DNA from: Flectonema sp. DT1601
Taxonomy: Eukaryota > Euglenozoa > Diplonemea > Diplonemida > Diplonemidae
NCBI GenBank assembly: GCA_964019425.1
Contig: OZ025803.1
Span: 124,001-188,000, forward strand
DNA length: 64,000 bases
Direction of reading: 5' to 3'
Shown one piece after another: positions 22,399-32,934 of the stretch. The notes under the pieces are model-generated. The model was not told the DNA's origin, made no database searches, and saw only the letters and a program-made list of their open reading frames with translations. Position 1 is the stretch's first letter; every line of letters starts with the position of its first letter. The translations under genes and the position numbers were made by a program.

Positions 22399-22729
22399 GT
22401 TACAGTAATCAATCAAGTTCATAATACTAACCAACCCGTTACCAATTCATTTATTCACAGATTTGTATGAAAATGTTCAAGGATATTTTGGTGGCAAAAA
22501 AAGTGTCATTTTTTTTTTTTTTTTTTTTTTTTTTGAATTTTTTTTTTTTTTTTTTTTTCATGAACAGCGAAATTTTTTTTTTTTTTGTTACTGAATAGAG
22601 AAAAAAAATTATCACTTTCAGTGAATAGCGAAAAAAAAATATCATATTCAGTGAACAGCGAAAAAAAAAAAAATTCTTTTACTGAATAGCGAAAATGGAA
22701 TTATTGGACCCCCCAATAGCGAAAATCTC

Positions 22730-23256
22730 TTGTTTTTTTTTATCGATCGACTATGTCGATTACTTTCTATTTTCCGTCCTGGTCAGGACGCTAAACTGAT
22801 TGTTTTTTCTTTAAAAAATAAATAAAAAGAATAAAAAAAAAAAAAAAAAAAAAAAGAATAAACAATGTTATCATTGTTTTGTTATCGATCGACTTTGTCG
22901 ACTAATTTCTATTTTCCGTCCTGGTCAAGACGCTAAACTGATTGTTTTTTCTTTAAAAAATAAATAAAAAGAATAAAAAAAAAAAAAAAAAAAAAAAAAA
23001 GAATAAACAATGTTATCATTGTTTTTTTATCGATCGACTATGTCGATCACTTTCTATTTCCCGTCCTGGTCAGGACGCTAAACTGATTGTTTTTTCTTTA
23101 AAAATAAATAAAAAGAATAAAAAAAAAAAAAAAAAAAGGAATAAACAATGTTATCATTTTTTTTTTTTTTATCGATCGACTATGTCGATTACTTTCTATT
23201 TTCCGTCCTGGTCAGGACGCTAAACTGATTGTTTTTTCTTTAAAAATAATAAAAAG

Positions 23257-23290
<34 letters not shown>

Positions 23291-24482
23291 AATAAACAAT
23301 GTTATCATTGTTTTTTTATCGATCGACTATGTCGATCACTTTCTATTTTCCGTCCTGGTCAAGACGCTAAACTGATTGTTTTTTTTCAAAATTAATAAAA
23401 AAGAATACAAAAAAAAATAAAAAAAAAAGAATAAACAATGTTATCATTGTTTTTTTTATCGTTCGACTTTGTTGACTAATTTCTATTTTCCGTTATTTTT
23501 TTTTTTTTTTTTTTAAAAAATAAATAAAAAGAATTTAAAAAAAAAAAAAAAAGAATAAACAATGTTATCATTGTTTTTTTTTTTATCGATCGACTATGTC
23601 GATTACTTTCTATTTTCCGTCCTGGTCAAGACGCTAAACTGATTGTTTTTTCTTTAAAAAAAAAAAAAAGGATTAAAAAAAAAAAAAAAAGAATAAACAA
23701 TGTTATCATTGTTTTTTTTTATCGATCGACTATGTCGATCACTTTCTATTTTCCGTCCTGGTCAAGACGCTAAACTGATTGTTTTTTTTTTTTTTTTTTC
23801 AAAATTAATAAAAAAGAATATAAAAAAAAATAAAAAAAAAAGAATAAACAATGTTATCATTGTTTTTTTTTTTATCGTTCGACTTTGTTGACTAATTTCT
23901 ATTTTCCGTTTTTTTTCTTTTTAAAAAATAAATAAAAAGAATTTAAAAAAAAAAAAAAAAAAAGAGTAAACAATGTTATCATTGTTTTTTTTTATCGATC
24001 GACTATGTCGATTACTTTCTATTTTCCGTCCTGGTCAAGACGCTAAACTGATTGTTTTTTTTCAAAATTAATAAAAAAGAATATAAAAAAAAACAAAAAA
24101 AAAAAAGAATAAACAATGCTATCATTGTTTTTTTTTTATCGTTCGACTTTGTCGACTAATTTTTATTTTCCGTTTTTTTTTTTCTTTAAAAATAAATAAA
24201 AAGAATTTAAAAAAAAAAAAAAAAAAAGAAAAAACAATGTTATCATTGTTTTTTTATCGATCGACTATGTCGATCACTTTCTATTTTCCGTCCTGGTCAA
24301 GACGCTAAACTGATTGTTTTTTCTTAAAAATAATAAAACGGATTAAAAAAAAAAAAAAAAAAAAAAAAAGAATAAACAATGTTATCATTGTTTTTTATCG
24401 ATCGACTATGTCGATCACTTTCTACTTTCCGTCCTGGTCAAGACGCTAAACTGATTGTTTTTTCTTTAAAAAATAATTAAAA

Positions 24483-24517
<35 letters not shown>

Positions 24518-24769
24518 ATAAACAATGTTATCATTGTTTTTTTATCGATCGACTATGTCGATCACTTTCTATTTTCCGTCCTGGTCAAGACGCTAAACTG
24601 ATTGTTTTTTCTTTAAAATAATAAAAAGGATAAAAAAAAAAAAAAAAAAAAAAAAAGAATAAACAATGTTATCATTGTTTTTTATCGATCGACTATGTCG
24701 ATCACTTTCTACTTTCCGTCCTGGTCAAGACGCTAAACTGATTGTTTTTTCTTTAAAAAATAATTAAAA

Positions 24770-24804
<35 letters not shown>

Positions 24805-25175
24805 ATAAACAATGTTATCATTGTTTTTTTATCGATCGACTTCGTCGACTAATTTCTATTTTCCGTCCTGGTCAGGACGCTAAACTGATTGTTTTTTCTT
24901 TAAAAATAAATAAAAAGAATAAAAAAAAAAAAAAAAAAAAGGAATAAACAATGTTATCATTGTTTTTTTTTTATCGATTGACTATGTCGATTACTTTCTA
25001 TTTTCCGTCCTGGTCAAGACGCTAAACTGATTGTTTTTTCTTTAAAATAATTAAAAGGATTTAAAAAAAAAAAAAAAAAAAAAAGAATAAACAATGTTAT
25101 CATTGTTTTTTTTTCTATCGATCGACTATGTCGATTAATTTCTATTTTCCGTCCTGATCGAGACGCTAAACTGAT
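22730..25175 (+). repeat. C minisatellite, right arm, second part
   Basis: About 18 units of the same minisatellite, in the orientation opposite to 4650-8220. Long and short unit types are both present. No coding capacity. Confidence 0.9.
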
Positions 25176-25200
25176 TGTTTCCTTTTTTTAAATAATAAAT

Positions 25201-25232
<32 letters not shown>

Positions 25233-25625
25233 ATCTCCCTGCTATCCTCATATCCCCACAATAATATTATACCTTTTCATTTTCTCTTTCCTTTTCTGGT
25301 CTTTTTTTTTCTTTTTTTCCGTTTTCATACAACGTTTTTTATTTATATTTTATTTTTTTTTTTTTTTTCATGTTTGATTATTTCCTCTTCATATTTTTTT
25401 TCTATTCTTTCTTTTTTTTTTTTTTTTTTTTCTCTACCTCTCTCTTAATTCTGTTCGTTTCTTTGAAACGAAAATTCATTTGAATATTATTCCTTGGTCA
25501 GCAACCATCATTGTCGCCCTTTGGGCCTGTTAAAAAAAAAAAAAAAAAAAAAAAGAAAGTTTACATCGGGAATAGGGCAGGAGCCAAAAGCTCCCAGTCC
25601 GTTACTTCCCACTTTATCGAAATTC
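25176..25625 (-). repeat. C right terminus and AT-rich segment
   Basis: Inverse of 4210-4650, including GAGCATCTCCCTGCTATCC and the hairpin-bearing terminus that ends CTTTATCGAAATTC at 25625. Confidence 0.88.
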
Positions 25626-25721
25626 TTAAAAAAAGGAAACAAAGAATCAAAGAAATCTTTGTGCTTCCATCGAGTGTCAGGTAGAACAATGCATTATTTA
25701 CCAAGCGAACACAATAAGAAT
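25626..25721. other. Spacer of about 96 bp between two C termini
   Basis: Non-repeated sequence between the right terminus of the large C element and the left terminus of the next C copy. The two elements are thus adjacent with ends facing one another. No gene or promoter is seen. Confidence 0.6.
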
Positions 25722-25811
25722 TTCGATAAAGTGGGAAGTAACGGACTGGGAGCTTTTGGCTCCTGCCCTATTCCCGATGTAAACTTTCTTTTTATTTTTT
25801 AAATACTACCA

Positions 25812-26010
25812 TACTGCACAATAAAAATAATTTCTGCTGAAACTTTCCTTCATAGCACACATATTTTCTTCACAAAAAAGACAAAAAAAATGGCTAGAAG
25901 AAAAGTATGCTTGCAGGGAAATATTCCCGCGGGGAAATATTCTCGCGGATTCAGAAAAAATAATAAAAACTCGCGGGTTTTTCCCCACAAGAATATTTCC
26001 CTTTACAGTA
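25812..26010. mobile_element. Probable TA-flanked MITE, diverged from the one at 16459
   Basis: The ends read TACTGCACAATAAAAATAAT and, inverted, TACTGTAAAGGGAAATATTC, imperfect inverted repeats with TA at both borders. The interior has GC hairpins with GGAAATATTC motifs like the MITE at 16459. Confidence 0.5.
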
Positions 26011-26014
26011 ATAA

Positions 26015-26054
<40 letters not shown>

Positions 26055-26081
26055 ATTTCCCTGCTATCCTCATATCCCCAC

Positions 26082-27473
26082 AAGGACTGAGTTGAATTTC
26101 CTGGTGAGATTTGGACTGTTAGCTTTTGGCTAAGGCCCTCCCTGAAGAGCAAGAACAAAAAAACTACTCACACCTGAAGAAAACATACACAAAGAACACA
26201 CTGTAAGCTGTGTGTGTATTTTATGTTTGTCACAACAGGAGAGAAAAGAAAGAATGTCAAGGTTGGTCACCTTGCCTATCAACGCACAACATTGGTGGTC
26301 TCTACTAGACCCTGAGTGATCCCACTGGATCTCTCATCGTTCATAGTACCCTGTGTGAAGTTATAAAATCAAAGGTAAACTATGAACTACAAATGACTTA
26401 GCCTGTTATTATAATGCCACAGGCAGGCCCTGCATTCAGCAACTATCCAGCAGTGCTTGGATGTCCTGATCTTCTTCTAAAAAAAAGAAAGAAAAACAAA
26501 ACTGTAGCTGGGATCACTCAGGATCAACAGACTACCAATGCTACCTGTTGTACTTGCTCACTATGGGGGGTGATGCCAAACACCCAGAAGTACTTAACTA
26601 CTTTCCTTCTTGCTGCCCAGGAGTTTCTGACCAGAACTAATAGAAAATAAAAAGTAGATGGGAAACAATAAAAAGTAAAATGGATATAACTGAAGTTAAA
26701 CAAGACAAATGAGGTAACAGACCAGAACAGAAAGAGGATTGTAATAGAAGATTACAAATAAAAAAAATGCAAGTATCAACACATAATCAAGATACACCAG
26801 CAGCTAACAAACAACATAAAATTGAAGATCAGTTGCCAGAGTATTTCAACCATGGTAGAATACTCGCCCCTCTGGCAGGGATTATCCCAGACTTGTCCTT
26901 TAATCTAGTTGGACACCATGGCTTACAACCCTTCCAGAGGGAAGCACCATTATGACTTCTATTTTTTTTCTTCAAGAAAATCATAAGGTGGGAACAAAGA
27001 AAAATGCTAAGAGGAACCCCCTATTTACACCTAAGACATCTAAACTGCAGCCCAGCCTATGCCCAATGCACTAACAGGTCATTCCCTCACACTCAGATCA
27101 AAAAAATCAAAGTTCAGAGTGCATCTTAGCGTGAATGAGAGAATTTCCTCCCGCTTATTTTGAACAAAAGGGATAGGAGAAGGGATAGAAAACGAACATA
27201 AAAATAAAATTCTAAGTGAGAAACACTTAGCAGAAACACTTAGCAGCTTTTAAGGAGCTGAAAAGCAAAAAAAAAATCTAAGTGAGAAACACTTAGTAGA
27301 AACAATTTGTAGCTAATTAAGCTGAAAATAAAAAAATAAAAAAAATTCTAAGTGAGAAATACTTAGCAACTTTTAGAACAAATATTTCAGTAAATAACCT
27401 GTAATGATTAAACCATTACAAGTTTGATGCCAAAACTGACAAGGACTGAGTTGAATTTCCAGGTGAGATTTGG
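26082..27473 (+). mobile_element. L-family element, copy 2, incomplete
   Basis: One full L repeat (about 26090-26768) is followed by the internal segment (to about 27446) and only a little of a second repeat. It interrupts a C arm between CATATCCCCACA and ATATTATACC. The copy is an incomplete fossil with one main break. Confidence 0.72.
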
Positions 27474-27879
27474 AATATTATACCTTTTCATTTTCTCTTT
27501 CCTTTTCTGGTCTTTTTTTTTTTTTTTTTCTTTTTTTTCCTTTTTCATACAACGTTTTTTATTTATATATATATTTTTTTTTTTTTTTTTTTTTTTCATG
27601 TTTGATTATTTCCTCTTCATATTTTTTTTTTTCTTTTCTTTCTTTTTTTTTTTTTTTCTCTGCCTCTCTCTTAATTCTGTTCGTTTCTTTGAAACGAAAA
27701 TTCATTTGAATATTATTCCTTGGTCAGCAACCATCATTGTCGCCCTTTGGGCCTGTTAAAAAAAAAAAGGGAAAACCCCTAATTCCACAAAAATAGTTTG
27801 CGAAATCGCCAACTCATCACAAAAATTTTAACCGCTCGAAACAACCCAACATGACGGGAAAATTTTCAGAATTTTTTGA

Positions 27880-27955
27880 GCTCCGGTGGTCTACTGGTTA
27901 TGACCGCCGAATCATGACCCGGAGGTCTCGGGTTCGAACCCCGTGACATCCTTTT
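27880..27955 (+). ncRNA. tRNA-like unit of G2
   Basis: A box TGGTCTACTGG at 27887-27897, B box GGTTCGAACCC at 27931-27941 and a T run from about 27951. Same sequence as 15727-15800 in G1; stems do not pair well. Confidence 0.6.
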
Positions 27956-28275
27956 TTCTCTTTTTCGTAATGACGGAAAATGAGACCAAAACATAGTCAA
28001 AGGGCGGATTGATCACCCACTGGTCGAGTTGAGACATATTCCCGTTGCAATAAATCACCAAGACCCCTCCCGTGTGATCGATCACTTTAAAATGTTACTG
28101 TGCAGTTCACCAGTGAGACTAAGACCTGCAACCAAAATTCACCAGACTTCAAGTTCCAAATTACGTAATTTTTGTCAGGCATATTCGAACCATCGACAAC
28201 AGAAATTCTCACGTTAGTAAAAGCCTTTAGAAATGTGGCTTAACGATCCTCATCATCGATTTAGGTTCGTGACTC

Positions 28276-29960
28276 TATTATAATAACAGGCTAAGTCATT
28301 TGTAGTTCATAGTTTACCTTTGATTTTATAACTTCACACAGGGTACTATGAACGATGAGAGATCCAGTGGGATCACTCAGGGTCTAGTAGAGACCACCAA
28401 TGTTGTGCGTTGATAGGCAAGGTGACCAACCTTGACATTCTTTCTTTTCTCTCCTGTTGTGACAAACACAAAATACACACACAGCTTACAGTGTGTTCTT
28501 TGTGTATGTTTTCTTCAGGTGTGAGTAGTTTTTTTGTTCTTGCTCTTCAGGGAGGGCCTTAGCCAAAAGCTAACAGTCCAAATCTCACCTGGAAATTCAA
28601 CTCAGTCCTTGTCAGTTTTGGCATCAAACTTGTAATAGTTTAATCATTACAGGTTATTTACTGAAATATTTGTTCTAAAAGTTGCTAAGTATTTCTCACT
28701 TAGAAATTTTTTATTTTTTTATTTTCAGCTTAATTAGCTACAAATTGTTTCTACTAAGTGTTTCTCACTTAGATTTTTTTTTTGCTTTTCAGCTCCTTAA
28801 AAGCTGCTAAGTGTTTCTGCTAAGTGTTTCTCACTTAGAATTTTATTTTTATGTTCGTTTTCTATCCCTTCTCCTATCCCTTTTGTTCAAAATAAGCGGG
28901 AGGAAATTCTCTCATTCACGCTAAGATGCACTCTGAACTTTGATTTTTTGATCTGAGTGTGAGGGAATGACCTGTTAGTGCATTGGGCATAGGCTGGGCT
29001 GCAGTTTAGATGTCTTAGGTGTTAATAGGGGGTTCCTCTTAGCATTTTTCTTTGTTCCCACCTTATGATTTTCTTGAAGAAAAAAAATAGAAGTCATAAT
29101 GGTGCTTCCCTCTGGAAGGGTTGTAAGCCATGGTGTCCAACTAGATTAAAGGACAAGTCTGGGATAATCCCTGCCAGAGGGGCGAGTATTCTACCATGGT
29201 TGAAATACTCTGGCAACTGATCTTCAATTTTATGTTGTTTGTTAGCTGCTGGTGTATCTTGATTATGTGTTGATACTTGCATTTTTTTTATTTGTAATCT
29301 TCTATTACAATCCTCTTTCTGTTCTGGTCTGTTACCTCATTTGTCTTGTTTAACTTCAGTTATATCCATTTTACTTTTTATTGTTTCCCATCTACTTTTT
29401 ATTTTCTATTAGTTCTGGTCAGAAACTCCTGGGCAGCAAGAAGGAAAGTAGTTAAGTACTTCTGGGTGTTTGGCATCACCCCCCATAGTGAGCAAGTACA
29501 ACAGGTAGCATTGGTAGTCTGTTGATCCTGAGTGATCCCAGCTACAGTTTTGTTTTTCTTTCTTTTTTTTAGAAGAAGATCAGGACATCCAAGCACTGCT
29601 GGATAGTTGCTGAATGCAGGGCCTGCCTGTGGCATTATAATAACAGGCTAAGTCATTTGTAGTTCATAGTTTACCTTTGATTTTATAACTTCACACAGGG
29701 TACTATGAACGATGAGAGATCCAGTGGGATCACTCAGGGTCTAGTAGAGACCACCAATGTTGTGCGTTGATAGGCAAGGTGACCAACCTTGACATTCTTT
29801 CTTTTCTCTCCTGTTGTGACAAACACAAAATACACACACAGCTTACAGTGTGTTCTTTGTGTATGTTTTCTTCAGGTGTGAGTAGTTTTTTTGTTCTTGC
29901 TCTTCAGGGAGGGCCTTAGCCAAAAGCTAACAGTCCAAATCTCACCTGGAAATTCAACTC
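28276..29960 (-). mobile_element. L-family element, copy 3, incomplete
   Basis: A full repeat (about 29281-29960), the internal segment (about 28605-29280) and part of a second repeat. The constant end GGAAATTCAACTC is at 29960, next to the 28S piece of G2. Incomplete fossil, about one main break. Confidence 0.72.
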
Positions 29961-29964
29961 GAAG

Positions 29965-30352
29965 CCTTCGTCATGTGGCCCTCCTCCCAGCCAAACTCCC
30001 AACATGACTGGTGTCTCCAAACGAGGGGTCACGAGCCGATGCCCGTTTGTCGCCGGAATCAGAAAAGCCACGAGTCCGAAAGGACCCTAACCTCCGAAGA
30101 GGCAGCTGCCGTTCCCCCATCATTGGATAAGTAAAGCGACGATAAGAGTAGTGGTATTTCATTGTTGGTAAACCTCCCACCTATAACTACACCCCCTATG
30201 TCACTGCACAAAGTCAGACTAGAGTCAAACTCAACAGGGTCTTCTTTCCCCGCTGACAGTTTCAAGTCCGTTCCCTTGACTGCTGTTCGCCAGATAGTAG
30301 GTAGGGGCAGAAGGAATCTCATTGGTCCATTCATGCGCGTCTTTAATTAGAA

Positions 30353-30384
<32 letters not shown>

Positions 30385-30392
30385 CAGTTGCA
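29965..30392 (-). rRNA. 28S rRNA fragment inside G2
   Basis: Minus-strand copy of the same LSU piece as in G1, ending with the ATGACTCTCTTAAGG site near 30376. A few differences from G1 are visible (for example around 30305 and 30030). It is not a working rRNA gene. Confidence 0.9.
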
Positions 30393-30540
30393 AATTTGTT
30401 TTTTCAGGTTGGACTTTGTACGGGACAGGCGGGCTTTTATTAGGGCTCCCCGCCAAGAATTTGGCGGACGCAAGCCCCCCTTGCACTCTTCCCAGCTTAG
30501 TAGGCTAAAAAACAAAAAACCCGCCGCAAGCCAAATTTTT

Positions 30541-30575
30541 GGGTCAAGTTCGAGTCCTGGTGGACAACTTTTTTT
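30541..30575 (+). ncRNA. tRNA-like B box of G2
   Basis: AAGTTCGAGTCCTGG followed by a T run, the copy of 14754-14800. Confidence 0.4.
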
Positions 30576-30726
30576 TGTAGGGAGTTGGCGATTTCGCAAA
30601 CTATTTTTGTTGAATTAGAGGTTTTCCCAAAAAAAAAAAAAAAAAGAAAGTTTACATCGGGAATAGCAGGAGCCAAAAGCTCCCAGTCCGTTACTTCCCA
30701 CTTTATCGAAAAAAAAAAAAAAAAAA

Positions 30727-31570
30727 TGAGATTTGGACTGTTAGCTTTTGGCTAAGGCCCTCCCTGAAGAGCAAGAACAAAAAAACTACTCACACCTGAA
30801 GAAAACATACACAAAGAACACACTGTAAGCTGTGTGTGTATTTTATGTTTGTCACAACAGGAGAGAAAAGAAAGAATGTCAAGGTTGGTCACCTTGCCTA
30901 TCAACGCACAACATTGGTGGTCTCTACTAGACCCTGAGTGATCCCACTGGATCTCTCATCGTTCATAGTACCCTGTGTGAAGTTATAAAATCAAAGGTAA
31001 ACTATGAACTACAAATGACTTAGCCTGTTATTATAATGCCACAGGCAGGCCCTGCATTCAGCAACTATCCAGCAGTGCTTGGATGTCCTGATCTTCTTCT
31101 AAAAAAAAGAAAGAAAAACAAAACTGTAGCTGGGATCACTCAGGATCAACAGACTACCAATGCTACCTGTTATACTTGCTCACTATGGGGGGTGATGCCA
31201 AACACCCAGAAGTACTTAACTACTTTCCTTCTTGCTGCCCAGGAGTTTCTGACCAGAACTAATAGAAAATAAAAAGTAGATGGGAAACAATAAAAAGTAA
31301 AATGGATATAACTGAAGTTAAACAAGACAAATGAAGTAACAGACCAGAACAGATAGAGAATAAAAAGAAAAGATATAGGTAAGAGTTATTGTAGTAAAAG
31401 ATAACAAATAAACAAACACAAGCATCAACACATGATCAAGATACACCAGCAGCTAACAAACAACATAAAATTGAAGATCAGTTGCCAGAGTATTTCAACC
31501 ATGGTAGAATACTCGCCCCTCTGGCAGGGATTATCCCAGACTTGTCCTTTAATTTAGTTGGACACCATGG
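30727..31570 (+). mobile_element. L-family element, copy 4, incomplete
   Basis: One L repeat followed by the first part of the internal segment (to GGACACCATGG). It directly follows the A-rich end of the second C element. Incomplete fossil. Confidence 0.7.
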
Positions 31571-32246
31571 ATCAGTAGTACCTGTGCTAGTAGCAGTACT
31601 TCCAGCACTCCCAGTGACGTGTAGCAATTAAGAACTTCAGCAAAATCAATGATTTTCATAAAAAGAAAGCACATCATTGTATTATCAGTACTGCCTATTA
31701 AGCACCCATCACTACCATTCTCCTTATACTACAGGTAAGCTCTTAGGGAAAATATGGAATTTTGAAACTAGTGGTGAGTAAAATCACTTCCCAGACACGG
31801 AATTGCATTTTTTGAGTATAAAATATCTTGTGAAAAGTGGTTGGATTCACACTTAGGGACTGTCAGATACCCGTGGCCCAAAATTGTACCCTACTTTTGG
31901 CACGTTCTCATATAACGTTTAATTAATTTTAATTTTTTTTTTTGCATTTAACAAGTATTGTAAGAACGAAAAAGAATGTTGGCAGCACACGTAAACCTCC
32001 TTTAGCTTTATCAGTTTAAGTCGGTTCACGGTTTCGTGCACAAACAAAAAATCACAGTGTTATATCATTATTTTCTGTATAGTTGAAGTTAAAGCCAATT
32101 CTTTTTTTTTTTTTTTTCATGTTTCATACTTGTACCCCTTTAAAGGGGAATTAAAAATTAAAGCGGAAATAAAGGGCTTTTAATATTAAAGGGCTTTTAA
32201 TTAATTCCCCTTTATTTTCCAATTTAATGAAATAAAGGGGAATTAG
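31571..32246. other. Non-coding stretch with a dispersed repeat and a small foldback
   Basis: No gene is supported. Positions 31985-32110 match 52769-52893 (shared CCTCCTTTAGCTTTATCAG). Positions 32136-32246 form an inverted-repeat-rich segment around AAAGGGCTTTTAAT and CCCCTTTA, possibly a small MITE. Confidence 0.5.
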
Positions 32247-32413
32247 GTTGAGTTGCCAGGTGAGATTTGGACTGTTAGCTTTTGGCTAAGGCCCTCCTTG
32301 AAGAGCAAGAACAAAAAAACTACTCACACCTGAAGAAAACATACACAAAGAACACACTGTAAGCTGTGTGTGTATTTTGTGTTTGTCACAACAGGAGAGA
32401 AAAGAAAGAATGT
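32247..32413 (+). mobile_element. L-family fragment
   Basis: The first 165 bp or so of the L repeat, starting GAGTTGCCAGGTGAGATTTG, then a switch to a C inner-arm fragment. Confidence 0.65.
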
Positions 32414-32934
32414 AAAAGAGATACCAAGACACTTAAGATACCAGCAAGGACAGTGAGAGGTAGAATGAACTCTCCTCCTTGTGTCCGATCCTGTTTATTT
32501 TATGTTGAATTGGTAGTGTTACCTCAGTTTGCTACTCTCGTATCTGTGTTGTGTTAACTCATGTAAGTGTTCTTAACTCCTGTTAAAAAAAAAAAAAAAA
32601 AGAAATTAAAAAAGAAGAATTTTCAAACGAAGTTATAACAACCCCTGCCACCCATTATGATCAATTCCGCTTGTTTTTTTTTTTTTTTTCTTCAAAAAAA
32701 AAAAAAAATAAAAAATTATAAAAGATTAAACAATGTTATCATTGTTTTTTTTATCGATCGACTATGTCGATTACTTCCTATTTTCCGTCCTGGTCAAGAC
32801 GCTAAACCGATTGTTTTTTTTTTTTTAAAATTAATAAAAAGAATATAAAAAAAAAAAAAAAAGGAATAAACGATGTTATCACTGTTTTTTTTTATCGATC
32901 GACTATGTCGTTCACTTACTATTTTCCGTCCTGG
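32414..32934 (+). repeat. Diverged C inner arm and minisatellite fragment
   Basis: Matches 16200-16960 with clear divergence, without the 16459 MITE, then holds two minisatellite units. It ends inside a unit at GTCCTGGTC, where the LINE fragment begins. Confidence 0.75.

Larger units (their letters stand above)
17424..22729 (+). mobile_element. MULE-B, Mutator-like transposon
   Basis: The ends are GAGATTTTCGCTATTGGGG and its exact inverse, followed by similar but less exact inverted sequence. The 9-bp duplication TTGTTTTTT is at 17415-17423 and 22730-22738, inside the C minisatellite. Both subterminal regions hold repeats of a short motif, TTCGCTATTCACTA (17460-17680; inverse 22575-22700). 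It carries a spliced MULE transposase gene, interrupted by part of a C arm. Region 17700-18500 has no recognised gene. Confidence 0.9.
4210..25625. mobile_element. Composite foldback element C with nested insertions
   Basis: The two ends share the terminus GAATTTCGATAAAGTGGG followed by AAGTAACGGACTGGGAGC, in opposite orientation. From each end the order is terminus, AT-rich segment, minisatellite, inner arm (8221-8820; 9628-9835 joined to 16074-16855). Later insertions interrupt the right arm: MULE-F, a MITE and MULE-B. Without them each arm is about 4.6 kb around a short centre (8821-9627) that contains D-right. No transposase belonging to C itself is visible, so it is probably non-autonomous. 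No clear target duplication is seen. Confidence 0.7.
27769..30628. mobile_element. Element G2, second rRNA-bearing TIR element
   Basis: The inverted ends match those of G1 and the inner order is the same in inverse orientation: tRNA-like unit, unassigned segment, 28S fragment, GC hairpin module, tRNA-like B box. L copy 3 (28276-29960) is inserted at the 28S border. The hairpin module is shorter than in G1. The host site is again a poly-A tract, in a C arm. Confidence 0.82.
25722..30712. mobile_element. Second, shortened C element with nested insertions
   Basis: The left end keeps only the terminus (25722-25800). The right arm (26011-26082, 27474-27768, 30629-30712) is longer and ends in an inverted terminus. 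Between them there is no minisatellite or inner arm. Insertions: a MITE (25812-26010), L copy 2 (26082-27473) and G2 (27769-30628). Confidence 0.72.

Noticed and set aside
4210-25625. C read as an LTR element
   Set aside because: The ends are inverted, not direct, and no retroelement gene belongs to it.
27424-27759. Phe-rich ORF of 111 codons
   Set aside because: It translates T runs of a C arm and has no protein-like composition.
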